DNA of 64,000 nt from an uncultured Alphaproteobacteria bacterium (GCA_934272785.1 CAKQSE010000004.1:14209-78208), one strand, 5' to 3'; shown: positions 27,775 through 36,958, numbered from the stretch's first letter. Program-made: numbers and translations. Notes: a model not told the origin generated them from the sequence alone.

Positions 27775-28968
27775 TTATTCACCTGTCGATTCACTTGCGT
27801 CACGTTCAACGCTTTCCCAAGCATAACCATTATTTCCAACAGTCAACACGCATTTTGCACCCAATGTTGTGCATGCGTCAGTTGGTGCAGGAATAGCTTT
27901 GTCAGCAACTGCTTTCGCCGCGGCCGCGTCTGTTACACCCTGGTCTGCCTTGGTCTGAGCCGCTGTAATTTTCGCATCATAACCATCATATGTGGTTACT
28001 TTTGTCGCCGTGATGCCAGAATTTACCGCGCTCAACTGCGCTTCTGTCAAAGCGTCTTGTTTCTTTGCGATATCTTCGGTATTTTTAGTGATATTTTCTG
28101 TATTGGTGGCAATTGCATCAATCCTTTCTTTGGTAACACCTGTGCCTTCCAATGTCGTTACACGACCAGCCAGACCAGAATCATCATATTCATACGTTGC
28201 GCTGATGGTGCCATCTTCGGCAATTGTGATGTTTGAACCTTGTTTCAAGGTATTCTGTTTTTTCGCTAATTCTTCATTAACATATGTCGTAGATGCCTTG
28301 GTCGCCAAACCTGTTGTAGCATTATTCACAGCGGCGGCTGTATCATCTGCAGTTTTTCCCTGGGCAGTGGTTGCATAATTACCAGCCAAGCCGTCTGCAT
28401 ATGTTTTTGCATTTTGCTCGGCAGTGGCGGCCGCACCCTTGGCATCATATGCAGCGTCAGCACGTGCTGTTTCCGTTGTAATTGCATCTGCAATGGATTT
28501 TGCAATAGAACCATCACCATCACCAGTCAATGTCCCCAATGTTGTGGTGTGACCCGCAACTGTTGTTTGCAAATTGCCTAATTCTTCTGATGTGGCAACA
28601 CTTGCTGTGGAGTATTTAATTTTGCCATCGTCACCAACTGTCACGGCGGTCACAACGTTTCCTGTGCCATCTTTTACAAAGTCAGCAGCGGTCAATGTAT
28701 TCTGCTTCTTGCCCAATTCTGCGGTTACTGTTTCAGAATCTGCCTTTTTGGCGATCGCATCTGTATTTGCTGTAACTTTTTCAGACAACACTGTAACAGT
28801 TGAAGCATCTGCCTTGGTTCCGACAGTTGTTGTCAAATCAGCAATCGCATCAGCGTTCACTTTCACCTTTGCATCAACGTATTTCTGTGATGTCAGGGCT
28901 GCGTCAGCAGAGTTTGCCGCGACAACGCCCAACAATACTGTAAATATACCAGCGGTTAATTTTTTCAT
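27775..28968 (-). CDS. Exported fibre-like protein C
   Basis: 397 residues. Signal peptide MKKLTAGIFTVLLGVVAANSADA, then ALTSQKYVDAKVKVNADAI. The body has heptad-like A/T/D/K-rich repeats (EKVTANTDAIAKKADSETV), consistent with a trimeric coiled-coil stalk, and short spans such as KQNTLTAADFVKDG. The end has a pair of cysteines and aromatic residues: CTTLGAKCVLTVGNNGYAWESV. Its last part resembles the end of protein D. Surface exposure is inferred. Confidence 0.7.
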   Translation of the reverse strand: MKKLTAGIFTVLLGVVAANSADAALTSQKYVDAKVKVNADAIADLTTTVGTKADASTVTVLSEKVTANTDAIAKKADSETVTAELGKKQNTLTAADFVKDGTGNVVTAVTVGDDGKIKYSTASVATSEELGNLQTTVAGHTTTLGTLTGDGDGSIAKSIADAITTETARADAAYDAKGAAATAEQNAKTYADGLAGNYATTAQGKTADDTAAAVNNATTGLATKASTTYVNEELAKKQNTLKQGSNITIAEDGTISATYEYDDSGLAGRVTTLEGTGVTKERIDAIATNTENITKNTEDIAKKQDALTEAQLSAVNSGITATKVTTYDGYDAKITAAQTKADQGVTDAAAAKAVADKAIPAPTDACTTLGAKCVLTVGNNGYAWESVERDASESTGE

Positions 28969-29024
28969 TTTTCTTTCCTTTCTTTTTTGTTTTTTATTTT
29001 TTGTTTAAATCTTGGTTGGTGTGC

Positions 29025-30230
29025 TTATTCTTCTCCCAATGGGGCAGTTACATCCATCCACATCATATTTTTGGACGCCGCGTCCACAGACAGAACGCAA
29101 CGACCGGATTCGGCGGCACATGAGCCCTCTGGCTTTGGAATAGTTGTGTCAAATTTGTCATCAACCGCTTTTTTATCATAGACGTCATCGGCGTTTGCCT
29201 TTTTCGCCAATTCTGTGTTCACTGTTGCCGCGTCAGCCTTGGCATCCAACGCATCTTTGATGTCACCCGTTGTCAACGCGTTCGTAATTGCACCAGTTAC
29301 GTCAGCCATTGATGTAAAGTCTGTCAGCTTTTTATCAGAAACCTGATACTGGCCATTGGCATCAACTGTCGCGATATTGCCGGCGTTTGCCGCATCAACC
29401 GTCAACTTGTTTGCTTTGGTCGCCATACCTTCTTGGTATGTTGTTTCTTTTACATAGCCTTTCAAATCAACGTCACCCGCCTGGATATCACCAATTAATG
29501 TATTCACCTGTGCCTTGGTATATGTATCAACTTTGCGGTATACATCATTATTGATTTCATTGATTGCGCCAACGATTGTTTTTGCATCGGTGGTTAAATC
29601 ACCCTCGCCAACCTTGGTGTTGATGTTGGAAATGTTTGTTTCATTTGTCGAAACACGACCAGTCAACGCGGTTAAATCCGTCTTGTTCTGATCCGCTGTG
29701 GCCTGGGCGGCTGATGCAGCCGTTGCAGCATTACCGGCCTTGGTATCCGCAGCAGCAGCGGCGGCGGCGGCGTCAGCGGCAGCCTGGGTCGCGTCAGCGA
29801 CACCCTTGGTCAAACCAGATTCTGCATCACCGATTGCCGTTTTATTTGCATTGGCAGTGGTCTGGGCCGCATCGGCTGCTTCCTTGGCCGCGTTTGCAGT
29901 ATTTTCGACACCTGTTACAGCGTCTTTCTTGGCATACGTTGTTTCAGCATCCGCAGATTTCAAGTAACCATCCAAGTCAGCTGCGTCCGCCTTGCCATCA
30001 ATCGTGGTGGTCAAATTGGTAACATTTTGTTGTAATTCGTTCACCGTGGTTTTATCGGCCTTGCCTTCGACTGTTGTGGTCAAATTAGTAATCTTTTCTG
30101 TGGTCGTCTTGTCAATATTATCAACATACTGACGGCTGGCGATTTCAATCTTGGCATTTGCCGCCGTGGCACCCGCCGACAACATTATCGCCGCCATAAA
30201 ACCAGAAAAAGCTATGTTTTTTACTTTCAT
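29025..30230 (-). CDS. Exported fibre-like protein D
   Basis: 401 residues. Signal-like N-terminus IAFSGFMAAIMLSAGATAANA, then IEIASRQYVDNIDKTTT. Long heptad-type repeats (TTTVEGKADKTTVNELQQ, AADAAQTTANANKTAIGD) predict a coiled-coil stalk. The end repeats the motif of protein C: CAAESGRCVLSVDAASKNMMWMDV. Neighbours C and D probably share ancestry. Surface adhesin or stalk is the best guess. Confidence 0.7.
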   Translation of the reverse strand: MKVKNIAFSGFMAAIMLSAGATAANAKIEIASRQYVDNIDKTTTEKITNLTTTVEGKADKTTVNELQQNVTNLTTTIDGKADAADLDGYLKSADAETTYAKKDAVTGVENTANAAKEAADAAQTTANANKTAIGDAESGLTKGVADATQAAADAAAAAAAADTKAGNAATAASAAQATADQNKTDLTALTGRVSTNETNISNINTKVGEGDLTTDAKTIVGAINEINNDVYRKVDTYTKAQVNTLIGDIQAGDVDLKGYVKETTYQEGMATKANKLTVDAANAGNIATVDANGQYQVSDKKLTDFTSMADVTGAITNALTTGDIKDALDAKADAATVNTELAKKANADDVYDKKAVDDKFDTTIPKPEGSCAAESGRCVLSVDAASKNMMWMDVTAPLGEE

Positions 30231-30305
30231 TTTTCGTTCCTTTCTGTCCTTTCATTTTGCCCCGTTCCCCGTTATGGCGGAAGATTGAAGCCAAATTCCC
30301 CTTAC

Positions 30306-32369
30306 CTATTCTGCGATGCTGACCGCGGTCCATTGCTGTGCACTGCCATCATACAGAAACATTCCGTCGCCATCCGGCGCAGACAATTTTGCCGCAGCCG
30401 TCTTTTTCGCCTCGCCCGCGTCGGCCAATGCCGCGCTCGCAGTTGTCTTGGCCGCGCCAGCGTCAGTCTGGGCCGTGTTCGCCGCCGAAACAGCATCGGC
30501 AATCGACGCACCGTAGCCATCGTATTTCGTGACCAATGTCGCCGTAATACCAGAATCCACCGCCGCGATTTGTTCGGCGTTTAATTTATCCTGTTTGCCC
30601 GCAACCGCATCATTGACATATGTTTCCGTCGCGTATCCCTTTAAAGTAATTTCACCACTCAGCGCGGCGTCAGCAATTGCCTTTTGCACGCCAGATGAAC
30701 GGACCAGTTTATTCGAACCCGCCGTCGGCACATCGTCAATCGCGTCGGCACTGATGTTGTCCAGGCCAACCGTCGCACGGTTATATGTCACCGTCTGGGT
30801 CGCAGCATCATATGTAATGCCATTTACAACACCATTGACATCACCGGTTCCGGTAACCGCAACCATACCCGCGGGACCAGTGTCACCCTTGTCACCTTTC
30901 TCGCCAGCGGGACCCTGGGGACCTTGTTCACCCTGGGGACCAGCGGGACCAGTATCGCCTTTTTCACCCTTTTCACCGGCAGGCCCCTGGGGACCTTGCT
31001 CGCCCTGGGGACCTTGTTCACCCTGGGGACCAGCGGGACCGGTATCACCCTTCTCGCCCTTTTCACCGGCGGGACCCTGAATACCTTGCTCGCCCTGGGG
31101 ACCTTGTTCACCCTGGGGACCAGCGGGACCAGTATCACCCTTCTCGCCCTTTTCACCGGCGGGACCCTGAATACCTTGCTCGCCCTGGGGTCCTTGCTCG
31201 CCCGGGTCACCTTTGTCACCCTTTTCGCCAGGATCACCCTTGTCGCCCTTGGCACCGGCAGGAATCGCATCTAATTTTGCATCAATCTCGCTCTTGGCAT
31301 AGACGTCAGAACTGTTCGCCTTGTTCGCCAGGCCGGCATTTAATGCCGCAATATCAGATTTATTTGTTTCAATTTGACCAACCGCAGTCGATGTAATGCC
31401 AGAATTTGTCGCCGCAATTTGCGCATCGGACAATTTATCCTGTTTCTTTGCCAATTCGCTGTCAACATATGTCTGGGACGCCAGACCACTGATTGCGGTC
31501 GCAATCGCAGAATTCATCGCCGCCTTGGCACCGGCCACCTGGTCATCAACATATGTGATTTTTGCATATGGCGTCAGGTCAACATCCGCACCATCGCCCT
31601 TTGGTCCCTGGGGACCCATCGGCCCTTCGGGTCCACGTGGCCCCTCGGGTCCCATTGGACCCTGGGGTCCTTCGGGTCCGCGGTCACCCGGCGCACCCAT
31701 AATTTCTGATTTAGAAATCAAATTCTGCCACGCGGTATCACCATCGTATTTCCATAACAGGTCTGTTTCATTGGAACCAATTACAACCTCGCGTCCGTCC
31801 TGGCCCGCGATTGTGCCAATCGCATCCTTGACCCGGTCAATATCAACCGTGATTTCGTTTGTCCGATCATCAATCGAAACAAAACCATCAGACGCCGGCG
31901 TCAATGTGTCCTGTTTTCTGTCAATTTTATCACCCAACGCAATATCGGCATTTTTCAGGTTTTCGATATCACGACGAATTGCACTGGCCTCGCCAGGTGT
32001 AACGCCAGAACCACCAGACGACGTATCACCCGTCGGGCGTTTAATCGAACTGCCCCCGCTGACGGATGTGCCACCATTTAAATATTTACCAATCGACAAA
32101 CGTGAACCCGTGGCAACACGACCATTGGTCGTTGTCGCAGACGAATTTGTCGAACCAGTTGATGATTTATCGGACGTCGGCGTAACACGCAGTGAGCCAC
32201 CACGAACACCAGACGCAGAACCGTTACCATTGCCAGACGCAGCAGCCGCACTGTTGTATGTTCCAGCCCCCCCCAGGCTGCGCACAGATGATGCCGCGTT
32301 GGCCACAGAAGTCGCCGCACACAGCACACACACGATTGCCCACGTTGATATTTTCAAGTCTTTTTTCAT
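30306..32369 (-). CDS. Exported collagen-like protein E
   Basis: 687 residues. Signal peptide about 1-25 (ending SVANA), a G/S/N-rich linker, then ENLKNADIALGDKIDRKQD. Two collagen-like Gly-X-Y blocks: about 225-258 (GPEGPQGPMGPEGPRGPEGP) and about 372-501, the second made of nearly four copies of a 30-residue unit rich in EKGEKGDTGPAG. Between and after them are YVDxxxAKKQDKL segments as in proteins B to D. It ends QQWTAVSIAE. Such proteins form triple helices and serve as adhesins or spore/cell-surface filaments in other bacteria. Confidence 0.85.
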   Translation of the reverse strand: MKKDLKISTWAIVCVLCAATSVANAASSVRSLGGAGTYNSAAAASGNGNGSASGVRGGSLRVTPTSDKSSTGSTNSSATTTNGRVATGSRLSIGKYLNGGTSVSGGSSIKRPTGDTSSGGSGVTPGEASAIRRDIENLKNADIALGDKIDRKQDTLTPASDGFVSIDDRTNEITVDIDRVKDAIGTIAGQDGREVVIGSNETDLLWKYDGDTAWQNLISKSEIMGAPGDRGPEGPQGPMGPEGPRGPEGPMGPQGPKGDGADVDLTPYAKITYVDDQVAGAKAAMNSAIATAISGLASQTYVDSELAKKQDKLSDAQIAATNSGITSTAVGQIETNKSDIAALNAGLANKANSSDVYAKSEIDAKLDAIPAGAKGDKGDPGEKGDKGDPGEQGPQGEQGIQGPAGEKGEKGDTGPAGPQGEQGPQGEQGIQGPAGEKGEKGDTGPAGPQGEQGPQGEQGPQGPAGEKGEKGDTGPAGPQGEQGPQGPAGEKGDKGDTGPAGMVAVTGTGDVNGVVNGITYDAATQTVTYNRATVGLDNISADAIDDVPTAGSNKLVRSSGVQKAIADAALSGEITLKGYATETYVNDAVAGKQDKLNAEQIAAVDSGITATLVTKYDGYGASIADAVSAANTAQTDAGAAKTTASAALADAGEAKKTAAAKLSAPDGDGMFLYDGSAQQWTAVSIAE
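30867..31199 (-). repeat. 90-base tandem repeats encoding Gly-X-Y units
   Basis: Three full copies and one shortened copy of a 90-base unit, encoding 30 residues each. Copies are close to identical (GGACCAGCGGGACC, TTTTCACCGGCGG), so copy-number change by slippage or recombination is likely and would lengthen or shorten the collagen rod. Confidence 0.8.
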
Positions 32370-32431
32370 AACTCTCTCTACTGATACCTAGTTTATCATA
32401 TTTTGCGAATCGGGGTCAACACCTTTCTATG

Positions 32432-33148
32432 TTAAAATTCATATCTGATACCAACAGAAATTGAATTATCCAATATCGTGTCGATTTTATTTTCAAACCA
32501 GTGATTGGTTTCGTCGGTTGTTTGGAAATCAAATTTCTGCTTCGTGCCAGTCATACCCGCCAAGCGATAGCGAACATCCAAAACCAGGTTATCATCCAAT
32601 TTCTGGGTATAGCCCAACATCAACGCCGCCATCGGCGCGACAGATGTTTTTTTGCGGTCACTGCCGTCAAAGAATACGGAATCAATCGTTGTTGTCGGCA
32701 TCGCCAGTCCCAGACCACCGCCAACATACAGGCCGCTGGTGAAATCATAATAACCACTGGCCATCAAATACGGGATTGACATTGTGAATTCGGCCGCGCT
32801 GTCTTTGTCGCTGAAATATCCGATATAGCCGGCCTCTACCTCGCCCCGCCAGAAGTAACCAAAGTGATAACCACCGGCCAGACTGCCGCCAAAGACAGGT
32901 TCAAACGAATAATCGTCCGAAGCGTAATCATTATTCGCCGCAAAATTATCATCAGACGAATATTTATTCTTCCAATTTAAAAAACTAACCTCGGCACGGC
33001 CGGTGATATACCACCCCGTCTTGGCCTTGTCTGTATAGTTATATGTAACATTATATCCGCCATTTGAATCAGGACGCACATAGCTGGGGGCCGCAGACGC
33101 CGCCGTTGTCACGCCCAACGCAACAAATAAAGTGAACAATTTTTTCAT
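32432..33148 (-). CDS. Predicted outer-membrane beta-barrel protein
   Basis: 238 residues from the ATG at 33148, which has a GGAGGG site. Signal peptide MKKLFTLFVALGVTTAASA. The barrel region carries strands such as WYITGRAEVSFLNWKNKYSS and the end SISVGIRYEF with terminal phenylalanine. It looks like the small OmpA-beta-barrel/opacity family. Its promoter (33177-33205) lies back to back with that of the Pal-like gene. Confidence 0.78.
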   Translation of the reverse strand: MKKLFTLFVALGVTTAASAAPSYVRPDSNGGYNVTYNYTDKAKTGWYITGRAEVSFLNWKNKYSSDDNFAANNDYASDDYSFEPVFGGSLAGGYHFGYFWRGEVEAGYIGYFSDKDSAAEFTMSIPYLMASGYYDFTSGLYVGGGLGLAMPTTTIDSVFFDGSDRKKTSVAPMAALMLGYTQKLDDNLVLDVRYRLAGMTGTKQKFDFQTTDETNHWFENKIDTILDNSISVGIRYEF

Positions 33149-33176
33149 AGTAAAGTACCCTCCTAAACTTTCAGAC

Positions 33177-33205
33177 AGTATATCATATTTCGATTCGCTT
33201 TCCAA
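33177..33205 (-). promoter_or_regulatory. Promoter of the barrel gene at 32432
   Basis: Minus-strand TTGGAA (33200-33205), 17-base spacer, TATACT (33177-33182). Start point near 33170. Confidence 0.65.
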
Positions 33206-33245
33206 AACATAAAAAACAGTTGTTGACATTTTTTTGTCGTTTTTG

Positions 33246-33262
33246 CTAAGTTGTGCTTAGTA
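33246..33262. promoter_or_regulatory. Small palindrome in the Pal-like gene promoter
   Basis: CTAAG-TTGTG-CTTAG lies downstream of a TTGACA (33223-33228), overlapping the likely -10 with an extended TG motif. It could be an operator for the Pal-like gene. Confidence 0.4.
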
Positions 33263-33287
33263 ATATTTTGACAAGAGAGGAATATAA

Positions 33288-33692
33288 ATGAAAAAAATTC
33301 TGATTGGTTTTGCAATTTTAACTGTGGCTGCATGCACCAAGGTGCCCAGCAATATCAATGATGACAAGGTATTTTACGCGTTTGACTCGGCCGAGGTTTC
33401 AGATGCCGCACGTAAAAATCTGGAATCCCAGGCATTGTATATGAAGAAAAACCCAGACAAAAATATCATTATGGCAGGACACTGTGACGAACGTGGTTCG
33501 ACCGAATATAACCTGGCACTGGGCGCGTTGCGCGCGGGAAATGCCGCACACGTTTTGATTCACGACGGAATTGAACCGGAACGCATTAAAACAATTTCTT
33601 ATGGCAAGGAAAATCCCCAGTATCCGGGTTCTGGCGAAGAAATTTGGGCCAAGAACAGAAATGCCACAACCCAAGTGGTTGACCAGAAATAA
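33288..33692 (+). CDS. pal: Pal-like OmpA-domain lipoprotein
   Basis: 134 residues. Lipoprotein signal MKKILIGFAILTVAAC with lipobox VAAC. The OmpA-like peptidoglycan-binding part contains MAGHCDERGSTEYNLALG, where the conserved D and R for meso-diaminopimelate binding (HxDxRG pattern) are present. It is shorter than most Pal proteins, with only a small linker. It links the outer membrane to the cell wall, probably together with TolB (37425). AGAGGAA precedes the ATG. Confidence 0.85.
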   Translation: MKKILIGFAILTVAACTKVPSNINDDKVFYAFDSAEVSDAARKNLESQALYMKKNPDKNIIMAGHCDERGSTEYNLALGALRAGNAAHVLIHDGIEPERIKTISYGKENPQYPGSGEEIWAKNRNATTQVVDQK

Positions 33693-33719
33693 AAAGTGCG
33701 CCGACGGCGCATTTTTTTC
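33691..33719 (+). terminator. Intrinsic terminator after the Pal-like gene
   Basis: TGCGCC, GAC loop, GGCGCA (33697-33711), followed by a run of seven T. Confidence 0.85.
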
Positions 33720-33721
33720 TT

Positions 33722-33750
33722 TTGACCGAAAAAAGTTTTTTTACTATGAT
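33722..33750 (+). promoter_or_regulatory. Promoter of ftsE, placed for a leaderless mRNA
   Basis: TTGACC (33722-33727), 17-base spacer, TATGAT (33745-33750). The start point falls at about 33757, at the ATG of ftsE itself, and no ribosome-binding site precedes that ATG. Confidence 0.6.
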
Positions 33751-33757
33751 TCACACC

Positions 33758-34561
33758 ATGGAAGACAAGACTGCAATTTCGTTCGCAAATGTGGCCGCCG
33801 CATATGACGATGGACGCGAGGTTTTGACCGACGTATCATTTAATATCAGTGCGGGCGCGTTCTATTTTTTATCGGGTGCATCGGGCGCGGGAAAAACAAC
33901 ACTGTTGCGACTGATTTACCAATTGCACAAACCACTGCGCGGGCAAATCAAGTTATTTGGTCGCGTTACAAATGAAATGTCGCGTGACGATATCGCGCGT
34001 ATGCGGCACAAAATGGCAATCGTATTCCAGGAATATTCATTGCTGTCGCACCTGACGGTGTTTGACAATATCGCATTGCCGTTGCGCGTGCGCGGTGTTG
34101 CCGAAGATAAAATCAAAAAGCTGGTGGCCAAGGTTCTGGAATGGGTCGGTCTGGCAAAATACGCCGACGCAAATCCAATGGCACTGTCCGGTGGACAACA
34201 GCAACGCGTTTCTGTTGCGCGCGCAATTATTGTCCAGCCATCAATATTACTGGCCGACGAACCGACCGGAAATCTGGACGATGAAAACGCGTCGCGTTTG
34301 ATGGAGTTGTTTATCCAGATGAACAAAATGTTTGGCACGACGATTATCCTGGCGACACATAATAAAAAGCTGATGGATACTTATAAATTCCCGGTAATCC
34401 ACGTTGAAAATCATCGTGTTGGATTTGGCACACACCCGGCGACAACCACCGCACCATCTGTAGATGCAAAGCCCGATATCAAAAAAGTATGGAAGGGACC
34501 AAAACCACAAAACTATTTCACCGAATTATCAAAACAATTTGACGACATTGGGAACGCATAA
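33758..34561 (+). CDS. ftsE: Cell-division ATPase FtsE
   Basis: ABC ATPase that with FtsX regulates septal cell-wall hydrolases. 267 residues from the ATG at 33758; an ATG at 33746 overlaps the -10 box and is less likely. Walker A GASGAGKTT (about 40-48), Q-loop VFQEYSLLSHL, signature LSGGQQQRVSVARA, Walker B ILLADEPTGNLD and H-loop ATHN. A 30-40 residue C-terminal tail after HRVGFG is longer than in E. coli. It overlaps ftsX by one base (TAATG). Confidence 0.92.
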   Translation: MEDKTAISFANVAAAYDDGREVLTDVSFNISAGAFYFLSGASGAGKTTLLRLIYQLHKPLRGQIKLFGRVTNEMSRDDIARMRHKMAIVFQEYSLLSHLTVFDNIALPLRVRGVAEDKIKKLVAKVLEWVGLAKYADANPMALSGGQQQRVSVARAIIVQPSILLADEPTGNLDDENASRLMELFIQMNKMFGTTIILATHNKKLMDTYKFPVIHVENHRVGFGTHPATTTAPSVDAKPDIKKVWKGPKPQNYFTELSKQFDDIGNA

Positions 34562-35400
34562 TGAAGACACCTGTTGTATTTTCACTGGTTCGCAGCCAAT
34601 CAATTTTTATGACCGCGATTATGTCGCTGTTGACATTTTTGGCGGTGCTGGCGTTTGGGATTTGCCTGTCGATTGGGACGGGCGTTATGCGTTGGAATGC
34701 CCAGTGGGACCTGTTTGCCACGGTCCAGGTTATGAATTCTGATAACAGTGCGGCGGTCAAAAAAATAATCAATGAAAACAAGGCCAAGACCGTTTCCGTG
34801 ACCGAGGTTACGTCCGAACAAATGGCCGATTTAATGCGCCCGTGGATGTCGTCTGGGGGTGACGCATTGAAAAATTACCTGCCCCAGATGTATGAAATTC
34901 AGTTCAAAACAAAATCTGATTTGGACGCGTTTGGTCGCCAGATTGGTGATAACGCGCGATTCTTGTCACACAGTGCAGCGTTAAAAAATTCGGCATCGGC
35001 CGGCTGGCAAATGATAATGATTTCGGCGTTGGTTTTGGCAATGGTGCTGGGCGCGATTGGCGTCTGTATATCGTATATCGCACGCAATACGGCATTGTTG
35101 CATAAACGCGAATTGGAAATATTAAACCAGGTTGGCGCAACCGATTCATTTGTCGCGCGCCAGATGCAAATCATCGTGACAAAGATTTCTGCGGTGGCCG
35201 CGTTGGCGGGGTTCTGTGCGGCGGCACTGGTGTTGCTGATGATTCTGGGGGCGGCGCACGGCGTGCGTGTTGGTCTGATGGCAATGATGGGATTATCGGG
35301 CGCGGGCTGGATTGCGTTGGCAATGCTGCCGATTGCGATTATAATATTTGCGATATACATCACGCGTCGCACAACGTTAAAGATTCTTGAAAACAACTGA
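34561..35400 (+). CDS. ftsX: Cell-division membrane protein FtsX
   Basis: 279 residues. First membrane helix about 17-42, a periplasmic segment of about 110 residues, and three further helices about 150-180, 205-235 and 240-270, the FtsX layout. Shorter than E. coli FtsX. The start overlaps the ftsE stop and its stop overlaps the start of the next gene (TGATG), so the three are coupled. Confidence 0.88.
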   Translation: MKTPVVFSLVRSQSIFMTAIMSLLTFLAVLAFGICLSIGTGVMRWNAQWDLFATVQVMNSDNSAAVKKIINENKAKTVSVTEVTSEQMADLMRPWMSSGGDALKNYLPQMYEIQFKTKSDLDAFGRQIGDNARFLSHSAALKNSASAGWQMIMISALVLAMVLGAIGVCISYIARNTALLHKRELEILNQVGATDSFVARQMQIIVTKISAVAALAGFCAAALVLLMILGAAHGVRVGLMAMMGLSGAGWIALAMLPIAIIIFAIYITRRTTLKILENN

Positions 35401-35909
35401 TGAAATTACTGACACCGTCTTTATTATTTCTGGCCCTGTTTGTGTTGGGTGGCATGATGTTCAAATCGATGGCCCCGACCCAGTGCGGCACGATATTACC
35501 AGACGACAGTATATTTGTCCTGACGGGTGATATGCGTCGAATTCCATTTGCAATGCGAATGCTGCGCACGTATCCAGATGCCGATTTGTATATCATTGGC
35601 GTTGGGGCCGATGCGTCATACGAAATGACACGACGCGTAACGATTGAATCAGAATCAAAATCCACATATCAAAACGCCCGTGCAATTCACGATATTGTTG
35701 TGCGTGCGGGTCTGGACCGAATTGTTTTAATCACAACCGAAGATCATATGAACCGGGCATCATACCTGGTGCGTTCTGAATTACCAAATGTAGAGGTTGT
35801 CGCATGCCCTGCCCGACTGGCGGGAATGCCGCCGGCGCGCCGTCTGGAACGCTGGACAATCGAGTATGTGAAATACATCGCCACTATGCTTGGTATCAAG
35901 GAAGGGTAA
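35400..35909 (+). CDS. YdcF/SanA-type DUF218 protein
   Basis: 169 residues. N-terminal membrane helix (about 6-24), then the DUF218 core: SIFVLTGDMRRIPFAM, ESESKSTYQNARAIHDIV (the S-x-T-x-x-N-A motif) and ITTEDHMNRASYLVRSELPNVEVV. Relatives (ElyC, SanA) affect envelope assembly and vancomycin sensitivity. Coupled to ftsX by a one-base overlap. Confidence 0.8.
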   Translation: MKLLTPSLLFLALFVLGGMMFKSMAPTQCGTILPDDSIFVLTGDMRRIPFAMRMLRTYPDADLYIIGVGADASYEMTRRVTIESESKSTYQNARAIHDIVVRAGLDRIVLITTEDHMNRASYLVRSELPNVEVVACPARLAGMPPARRLERWTIEYVKYIATMLGIKEG

Positions 35910-35941
35910 AAACGCAACATAAATCAAGGAAAAGCAGCGAA

Positions 35942-36649
35942 ATGTTAAAAACGATTTTGTTTAAATTTTTATTGGCCGTGTATTATATTGTTTGGTCACC
36001 GGTTATATTGATTGGACTGGTCTATAAACCGTTAAACGATTTCTTGGTCCTGACGTGCGCCAGCGGGGTGTTATTGCTGGCCCGATTGATTGTCGGGATA
36101 AAATATGAAATCCACTATCCCCCGGTCGAAGAAAATGGTATCCCGGTCGCCCCGAACGAGAATTCACGCCTGGATGGCAAGGCAATTGTCGCGGCAAAGC
36201 ATATGTCTATTCTGGAAATCGCGATTTTGTCGACACATATCCCGAATTCATTTTTTATTGTAAAGCGCGAAATAATGTGGTTGCCGATTTATGGTTGGGC
36301 GTTTTGGCGTATGGGTCTGCAACCGGTGAACCGCACACGTGGTGCAACCAATATGAAAAAACTGGCCCACGTTGTCGGGGACAAAATTATGAACGGCCAA
36401 ACATTGGTCATTTTCCCCGAAGGCACACGTGTTAAACCAGGCGCGCGTCCGCAACTGCGCCGCGGATTATTATTCTTGGCACACGAATTAAAATTGCCGA
36501 TTTTACCGGTGGGCACCGATGCGGGCCTGTATTGGCCCAAACGTGGCCGTATGCGTGGTGGCACGGCAAACATTTGGATAGAGCCGATATTACCATGCAA
36601 CGCATCACTGGATGAAATTCGTGACGCAATCAACCGTCACAGCGCATAA
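35942..36649 (+). CDS. plsC: 1-acyl-sn-glycerol-3-phosphate acyltransferase
   Basis: Makes phosphatidic acid from lysophosphatidic acid. 235 residues from the ATG at 35942 with AAGGAA upstream. N-terminal membrane helices about 5-45; acyltransferase motif I as KHMSILE (H-x4-E, as in other alphaproteobacteria where E replaces D), motif III FPEGTRVKPG. Fourth gene of the ftsEX unit. Confidence 0.9.
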   Translation: MLKTILFKFLLAVYYIVWSPVILIGLVYKPLNDFLVLTCASGVLLLARLIVGIKYEIHYPPVEENGIPVAPNENSRLDGKAIVAAKHMSILEIAILSTHIPNSFFIVKREIMWLPIYGWAFWRMGLQPVNRTRGATNMKKLAHVVGDKIMNGQTLVIFPEGTRVKPGARPQLRRGLLFLAHELKLPILPVGTDAGLYWPKRGRMRGGTANIWIEPILPCNASLDEIRDAINRHSA

Positions 36650-36680
36650 AAAGCCCCGCCATTTGGCGGTGCTTTTTTTA
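36648..36680 (+). terminator. Intrinsic terminator after plsC
   Basis: AAGCcCCGCC, ATTT loop, GGCGGtGCTT, then seven T, directly after the plsC stop. Confidence 0.8.
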
Positions 36681-36958
36681 GAGAGCAAAGCGCAGAGAGC
36701 AGAGAGCAATGGCGACACCCCGCACGCTATCGCGTGCATCCCGGCTCCCCAGAGGGGAACATAGCCGGCAACAGGAACGTAGTAAGTTCTCCTCCTGTGG
36801 AGGAGTACCGCGTAGCGGGGAGGTGGTCTTTTTTTATACACATCATCGCGAGCTCTAAAGACCACCCCGTCCTAGCGGACACCCGGGAACTCGGGCCGCG
36901 ACGGTAAAAACAAGTGCGCCATCGGCGCACGTCATTGCTCTCTGCACTCTGCTCTCTC
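36681..36958. repeat. Composite intergenic repeat island 2
   Basis: No gene seen. Contains GAGAGCAGAGAGCAATG (36695-36711), a CCCCAGAGGGGAAC block, the CCTCCTGTGGAGGAG palindrome with GGTGGTC (36792-36830), the ACGGTAAAAACAAGTGCGCC module (36900-36919) found in islands 4 and 5, and CATTGCTCTCTGCACTCTGC (36932-36951), the inverse of the GAGAGCAGA module. Confidence 0.75.

Noticed and set aside
30867..31199. CRISPR-like array
   Set aside because: The repeats are contiguous 90-base coding units without spacers and keep the reading frame of Gly-X-Y.
31396..32391. 331-codon frame antisense to the collagen-like gene
   Set aside because: Pro/Ser-rich complement of the Gly-X-Y and Gly/Ser-rich coding sequence. 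The minus frame has signal peptide and collagen repeats.
33722..33757. Upstream starts of ftsE (TTG at 33722, ATG at 33746)
   Set aside because: They overlap the -35 and -10 boxes of the promoter that precedes the gene and lack a ribosome-binding site.
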